Below are positions 23,141 to 25,000 of a stretch of 25,000 nt of DNA, piece after piece. The position numbers and the translations under genes are program-made. Position 1 is the stretch's first letter. Each line of letters starts with the position of its first letter. A model generated the notes under the pieces. That model was not told where the DNA came from, searched no databases, and worked only from the letters and a program-made list of their open reading frames with translations. The stretch comes from Symbiodinium natans (Eukaryota; Sar; Dinophyceae; Suessiales; Symbiodiniaceae): assembly GCA_905221605.1 (NCBI GenBank), contig CAJNDS010002234.1, forward strand, positions 490,349-515,348, read 5' to 3'.

Positions 23141-25000
23141 GTATGTGTGTATGTGTGTATGTGTACATGTCCTGACTGGCCTGTGTCTGTTCTCAGGCGG
23201 GCAAATGCAGCTGGCCTTGAACACCAAGTACTGCGTCCAAGTGAATGCTTATTCAGAACTGGAGCTTGCAGTATGCGATTCCTTTGACTTGCGGCAGTAC
23301 TTCGAGTTTCGCCGCGGCGCCATCTTTCGCAGCAGGCGCAATATGCATTTGGTGCCGAGTTCGCCGGTGCTGACAGTAGACAGGTCCAGCAACGACACCA
23401 TGGAGGCTTCTGCATGCCAACTGCTCTACCACCCGGTCCAGTCCTTCCCCATACCATCAGGCATGCCTTGTCCGAGGCAGCTGAAATGGGATCCTGGCTT
23501 TTCAAGTTCAGTCACAACCCCGGAAGAACACCTCTGCCTTGCAACAATGAACTGGCACATTGGGAATGGCGAGCCCGTCGTGCTCGCGCCTTGTGAGGCT
23601 GGTACGCAAGCCCCCGGGTCCAAATTGGGATTCCCAAACTTCGGGCACCCCCTATACACCCCAAAAATAATAAATCCCCTTGATAACGATTGCCCAACAT
23701 AGGCAGACCCTCCCCAAATGACCATTCTCTGTCCTGGCGTTCAAGCTTCTTTATCCTTGTCTGCGAAGTAGGGGTTTCAGGTGCACGGCGTGCAACAGGG
23801 TGTAGTAAATGTAACCCATTTGGGGGTTTCCGAAAATTTCCCGGCTCTTGATCCTAAACCCTAAACCCTAAACCCTAAACCCTAAACCCTAAACCCTAAA
23901 CCCTAAACCCTAAACCCTAAACCCTAACAGTCCTAACACACTCAGGTAGGCCAGCGGCAGCACTGGCTCTTGGACAGTGCCGAAGGCAAGCTTCGACTGG
24001 CATCCAGCCCCAGCTACTGCCTGGAGACCGACCATGTACACAAGGACCGGGATATATATATATTATATATATATATATACATCTATATGTGCATAATATG
24101 TATATATATATATATATGTATATACACATATACTTCTTTTTTTTTGGGGGGGGGGGTTGGGGGACCGGGGGCGGGGCGGGGGGCGGGGGCGGCGCGGGGG
24201 GGGGGAAGGCGGTAGTAGGTTTTAGGGGAGACTTTTTCGCTTCAGGGCTGCAGGGTTTTCGGGTTTCAGGGCTTCAGGGTTTACAGTTTTTGGCTGCTTT
24301 AGTTTGTTTGGTTTGGGGGGGGGGGGGGGGGGGGTTCGTAGTTTTAGGGTACCCAAGGACCGCCTGCCCCTCCACTTGTGGCAGTGTGTTTATGGCGACG
24401 ACAGCCAGGCATGGAGTTACAAAGCTGAAGCTGCCTCCGTGGCACCCTCAAACCCCGACACTCATCCCAACACGCTCAGCTCTAGACCCCAAACCCCTGC
24501 CCCTACCCTAAACGGACCCTCAACCCTGAACACTTATAACCTTCTACCGTGAACCCACAACTCTCAACCCTAGGCCTTTAACCCTAACCCCACACCCTCA
24601 ACCTGAGACCTTGAACCCTGAACCCTACACCCTGAGAGCCCTTAAACCCTAAACCTTCAACCATTTATGACGACCTCTACCTCTCGACATGCCTTCAACT
24701 CCATCTCCCTAAACCTTAACCGAAGACAACCCTCCCCACCAACCCGGTGCCTCCGTAGGAGACAATCTGATAGCTTGTTTTGTTGGGCCAGGGTACTGGA
24801 CACCTCAGTGTCCTCCTTCGACTTCGGCCCTCAGCCCGAAACCCTAAACCCCAAACCCTTATAAACCCTAAACCCTTATAAACCCTAAACCCTAAACCCT
24901 CAACCCTAAACCCTAAACCCTGAACCTGACAGGTCTTCAGCATCCCAGACACCATCCTCTCGTCCGCGCAGAACATCTTCCAAGGGTCGAGATGCCTTAC
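14769..25000 (+). CDS. Multi-exon membrane-anchored R-type (ricin-B-like fold) beta-trefoil lectin protein, 3' end outside the window
   Basis: Fifteen exons are proposed: 14769-14874, 16357-16465, 17419-17500, 17660-17716, 18605-18672, 19516-19578, 20072-20120, 20556-20625, 21502-21568, 22071-22188, 22623-22692, 23197-23597, 23946-24044, 24358-24423 and 24933-25000. Together they make 1493 nt in one open frame. In order they encode a polar Ala/Ser/Glu tail, a hydrophobic segment ([18 protein letters not shown]), and nine subdomains of the QxW lectin pattern: C-[LV]-x-[VTL], then [VL]-x-L-x-x-C, then Q-x-[FW]. Each trefoil opens with a C-x-RQ-[LI]-x-W motif (CGRQIKW, CPRQLMW, CPRQLKW). The family binds galactose or other glycans. 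A cytosolic tail plus signal anchor suggests a type II surface or Golgi protein; this is inference. No catalytic toxin domain is seen. The true start codon was not found, the last exon runs off the window, and individual borders may shift by a few bases. Confidence 0.72.
14889..14960 (+). repeat. TTTAGGG/TTTGGGG tract after exon 14769
   Basis: G-rich units begin about 14 bases after the proposed donor. The orientation is opposite to the tract before the exon. Confidence 0.85.
14961..16097. other. Body of the proposed intron 14875-16356
   Basis: This holds the unassigned 85-codon ORF at 15337, an AT-richer stretch (15600-15900), and an uninterrupted run of about 19 G at 15945-15963. No other coding signal is supported. 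Confidence 0.45.
15337..15594 (+). CDS. Unassigned ORF, 85 codons
   Basis: An uninterrupted ATG-to-TAG frame begins [20 protein letters not shown] after two initial codons of the ATG frame (MLK), and later reads [20 protein letters not shown]. It lies inside the proposed intron 14875-16356. Third positions lack the G/C bias of the exons. It may be chance; no family is recognised. Confidence 0.2.
   Translation: MLKSKPSLVPLSPSAIPTRPGPAIAEYSIIPNPKHPTCVSYSFTFKDPYPKGIQMYMYIDGVNSTRPRPPSNVVVGVARMPKERK
16098..16350 (+). repeat. Degenerate AAGATCCTAAACCCTATAAGC tandem repeat
   Basis: About nine copies of a unit near 26-34 bp, each containing AAGATCCTAA followed by a telomere-like CCCT or CCC word. 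It ends just before the exon carrying the transmembrane segment. Confidence 0.88.
16357..16465 (+). CDS. Exon: single transmembrane segment
   Basis: The exon opens after the acceptor tccaag with LWDRNAKSG and continues into about 25 hydrophobic residues ([18 protein letters not shown], then MGGSLLL). A basic/polar flank before the helix and none after it fits a signal anchor with a cytosolic N terminus. The third positions are strongly G/C. Ending at 16465 with a GA donor gives phase 2, which matches the next exon at 17419. The C-rich repeat block 16098-16350 lies immediately upstream. Confidence 0.6.
16466..17418. other. Proposed intron, no confident exon
   Basis: A 141-codon frame (16406-16831) overlaps the transmembrane exon in another frame and is probably chance. 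A Cys-rich reading after 16918 ([20 protein letters not shown]) loosely recalls an EGF-type module but lacks supporting borders. G-type telomere-like words occur at 17098-17180. Confidence 0.4.
17419..17500 (+). CDS. Exon: start of lectin trefoil 1 (CGRQIKW motif)
   Basis: The acceptor is ctcag at 17414-17418. The exon reads [14 protein letters not shown] followed by [13 protein letters not shown]. The CGRQIKW motif matches CPRQLMW in the exon at 22071 and CPRQLKW in the exon at 23197, both of which also precede a CL subdomain. That recurrence is the main support. A GC donor after position 17500 keeps phase 0 with the exon at 17660. Confidence 0.58.
17660..17716 (+). CDS. Exon: lectin trefoil 1, first subdomain, N half
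   Basis: After gcgccag the frame reads [19 protein letters not shown], matching the CL...NG pattern of R-type lectin subdomains (compare HLCLAT...GNGEPVV in the exon at 23197). The frame stays open past 17716 (APAILIG), so the donor could be later. The GC donor at 17717 keeps phase 0 with 18605. A C-rich tract lies before it and a G-rich tract after it. Confidence 0.58.
17925..17944. repeat. Perfect 8-bp hairpin, CCGCTGGA AAAA TCCAGCGG
   Basis: A perfect stem with an AAAA loop lies 27 bases before the start of the GT microsatellite, inside the proposed intron 17717-18604. Confidence 0.85.
17970..18449 (+). repeat. 480-bp GT/GTGTGG/GTGTGC microsatellite
   Basis: Pure GT passes into GTGTGG, GTGTGTGC and GTGTGC blocks, so sub-motifs have expanded one after another. 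It can form Z-DNA and purine/pyrimidine structures. Long open frames of Cys/Val, Val/Arg or His/Thr on both strands are artefacts. It lies inside the proposed intron 17717-18604. Confidence 0.97.
18605..18672 (+). CDS. Exon: lectin trefoil 1, first subdomain, C half
   Basis: The frame [20 protein letters not shown] followed by LVS carries the PV-x(3)-PC and Q patterns that complete the subdomain begun at 17660. Ending at 18672 with a GC donor gives phase 2 and joins to [10 protein letters not shown] at 19516. The bases GCT are repeated across this intron's ends. The acceptor is ctgag, with an alternative gcaag three bases later. Confidence 0.5.
18673..19515. other. Proposed intron with C-type and G-type repeats and inverted words
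   Basis: CCCTAAA repeats lie directly after the donor (18690-18735), an exception to the usual polarity, and G-type words follow at 18870-18940. GCCCCACTTGCC (19139-19150) and GGCAAGTGGGGC (19274-19285) are perfect reverse complements, with further degenerate copies between and after them. Confidence 0.5.
19516..19578 (+). CDS. Exon: lectin trefoil 1, second subdomain, N half
   Basis: The exon reads [20 protein letters not shown], a textbook R-type pattern (G-x-I-R-L...CLDV) and the clearest single lectin hit in the window. It ends at gtgag (19578) with a GA donor. The bases AGGA occur at both ends of the following intron. Phase 2 continues into [15 protein letters not shown] at 20072. Confidence 0.68.
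20072..20120 (+). CDS. Exon: lectin trefoil 1, second subdomain, middle (LQLWEC)
   Basis: After tgcaag the frame reads [16 protein letters not shown]. The LQLW-x-C element is characteristic of QxW lectin repeats. A GA donor after CAA (20120) keeps phase 0 with the next exon, producing LWECQ followed by ESKTQNFTI. The frame stays open beyond ([11 protein letters not shown]), so a later donor is possible. CCCTAAA repeats lie just upstream. Confidence 0.65.
20556..20625 (+). CDS. Exon: lectin trefoil 1, QNF motif and start of third subdomain
   Basis: The exon reads [17 protein letters not shown] and ends in SLHPHK plus one base. TQNF is the Q-x-F motif closing subdomain 2. The exon stops after the first base of a TGC codon. 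The GC donor at 20626 and acceptor ccag at 21498-21501 rebuild that Cys, giving HKC joined to LDVAYH, the canonical KCLDV motif. This restored motif is the best evidence in the window for a GC donor. Confidence 0.68.
21502..21568 (+). CDS. Exon: lectin trefoil 1, third subdomain
   Basis: The frame [20 protein letters not shown] is a complete R-type half repeat with the NVQIAPC element. It ends with a GT donor at 21569 (one of the few canonical ones) in phase 2, giving CKSA joined to PLSTLRQTF. It is framed by CCCTAAA repeats upstream (21465-21500) and TTTAGGG-type repeats downstream (21588-21625). Confidence 0.68.
22071..22188 (+). CDS. Exon: end of lectin trefoil 1 and start of trefoil 2
   Basis: This exon carries LRQTFEI, closing the third subdomain of trefoil 1, then CPRQLMW, which opens trefoil 2, then RTCLSLQG for its first subdomain. 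LRQTFEI and CPRQLMW match LRQYFEF and CPRQLKW in the exon at 23197 almost residue for residue, so the two exons are internal duplicates. The donor is one of three possible GC sites (22075-22189 region, 22183 or 22189); the one after GAA (22188) gives the best subdomain length. Confidence 0.72.
22623..22692 (+). CDS. Exon: lectin trefoil 2, first subdomain, C half
   Basis: The exon encodes [20 protein letters not shown] followed by LVE. It fits the V-x-L-x-x-C...Q element needed between RTCLSLQG (22071) and [12 protein letters not shown] (23197). It ends in phase 1 after a single A; the GC donor at 22693 and acceptor at 23196 rebuild an AGC codon, giving VES joined to GQMQL. Codon third positions are mostly G/C. 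Confidence 0.58.
23106..23168 (+). repeat. TA / TATG microsatellite
   Basis: A (TA)n run followed by (TATG)n and (TGTATG)n variants lies about 30 bases before the acceptor of the exon at 23197. Confidence 0.95.
23197..23597 (+). CDS. Exon: long lectin exon spanning trefoil 2 subdomains 2-3 and the start of trefoil 3
   Basis: This is the longest exon (401 nt). It encodes [15 protein letters not shown], then [17 protein letters not shown] (subdomain 2). A degenerate subdomain 3 follows, with [15 protein letters not shown] and [19 protein letters not shown] then opens trefoil 3, followed by [14 protein letters not shown] and EPVVLAPCE. The degenerate repeat keeps the spacing but has Leu where CL is usual. 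The acceptor is ttctcag. The donor is GC after GAG (23597), which joins in frame to VGQRQHWLL. Other subdomains are cut by introns and this stretch is not, which suggests intron loss. Confidence 0.78.
23852..23928 (+). repeat. (CCCTAAA)11 perfect telomere-type tract
   Basis: Eleven perfect units end 18 bases before the exon at 23946, in the C-rich orientation. It is internal, with coding sequence on both sides, so it is not a chromosome end. Confidence 0.95.
23946..24044 (+). CDS. Exon: lectin trefoil 3, first/second subdomain
   Basis: The frame [20 protein letters not shown], then [13 protein letters not shown], contains Q-x-W and G-K-L-R-L...CLE, typical R-type elements. It aligns with the exon at 19516 ([16 protein letters not shown]). 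Eleven CCCTAAA units end 18 bases upstream. The donor lies inside CAAGGACCG, a 9-bp word repeated at the other end of the intron. Confidence 0.75.
24053..24135 (+). repeat. TA microsatellite
   Basis: Runs of TA with short interruptions start nine bases after the proposed donor at 24045, and are followed by G-rich sequence. Confidence 0.93.
24143..24334 (+). repeat. G-run cluster with telomere-like words
   Basis: Several G runs of 8-10 (24147-24206) and one run of about 20 G (24315-24334) surround TTTCAGGG/TTTCGGG words. The stretch could form G-quadruplexes in DNA or in the intron RNA. Confidence 0.85.
24358..24423 (+). CDS. Exon: lectin trefoil 3, second subdomain, C half
   Basis: The exon reads [19 protein letters not shown] followed by SYK, a near-ideal LxLWxC...QxW lectin repeat. 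It begins inside the second copy of CAAGGACCG. The end is set at a GC donor after AAA (24423), but the frame remains open for several codons (AEAAS). Phase 0 agrees with the next exon. Confidence 0.72.
24525..24930 (+). repeat. Degenerate CCCTAAA/CCCTCAA/CCCTGAA tract
   Basis: C-type telomere-like units fill most of the intron before the last exon, becoming near perfect at 24841-24922 with inserted TTATAAA words. No exon is supported within it. Confidence 0.85.
24933..25000 (+). CDS. Exon: lectin trefoil 3, start of third subdomain (cut by window end)
   Basis: After ctgacag the frame [20 protein letters not shown], then CL, matches the segment that runs from the QNF motif to KCL in trefoil 1. 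The last two bases begin another codon at the window edge. A CCCTAAA/CCTTATAAA-rich tract runs up to the acceptor. Confidence 0.6.

Noticed and set aside
23852-23928. A chromosome end
   Set aside because: The CCCTAAA run is perfect but has coding exons on both sides, and many such tracts lie throughout the window in both orientations.
1-25000. CRISPR array, bacterial operon, or prophage
   Set aside because: Repeats are telomere-like, microsatellite or satellite; there are no regularly spaced unique spacers, no long bacterial genes and no ribosome-site-led gene runs.

Overview
The window looks like nuclear DNA of a dinoflagellate, most likely close to Symbiodiniaceae. This is an inference from four traits: degenerate TTTAGGG/CCCTAAA telomere-type repeats throughout, very short exons (about 45-120 nt) with G/C-rich third positions in long repeat-filled introns, intron donors that fit best as GC or GA instead of GT, and short direct repeats across the two ends of several introns. 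No rRNA, tRNA, CRISPR array, bacterial operon or long uninterrupted gene is visible. Long open frames over the satellite and GT tracts are composition artefacts.

Region 1 (about 300-8460, + strand): a chain of short exons. Nine of them (2352-2398, 2780-2856, 3361-3423, 4028-4111, 4677-4734, 5151-5225, 6802-6855, 7931-7997, 8402-8462) keep one reading frame when joined. I do not recognise the protein. Two more exon-like segments lie upstream (309-410, 1544-1604) and one inside (4595-4660).

Region 2 (8600-12900): repeat DNA. It holds a 36/72-bp tandem repeat (8660-8830), a hairpin-rich GC segment (8850-9245), a 3.2-kb shuffled GC-rich minisatellite (about 9370-12545) containing a 121-bp MITE-like insertion with terminal inverted repeats and an apparent AT target duplication (9694-9814), and a G/C homopolymer zone.

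Region 3 (12922-14200): two exon-like pieces that resemble R-type lectin subdomains, and less certain material.

Region 4 (14769 to beyond 25000, + strand): the best gene. Fifteen exons join in a single frame of about 497 codons. They encode a polar N-terminal tail, one transmembrane segment, and then nine repeats of the ricin-type (R-type, QxW) beta-trefoil lectin pattern, that is three trefoils, the last cut by the window end. The layout suggests a type II membrane protein presenting a carbohydrate-binding ectodomain. No toxin catalytic domain is seen. Introns hold a 480-bp GT microsatellite, TA microsatellites, G homopolymers and telomere-like tracts.

The most striking pattern is strand polarity. 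The telomere-like repeats are usually in the G-rich orientation (TTTAGGG) just after an exon and in the C-rich orientation (CCCTAAA) just before the next one. Many introns therefore carry complementary ends that could fold together. All exon borders were assigned by eye from frame, AG acceptors and family pattern; none has transcript support here.
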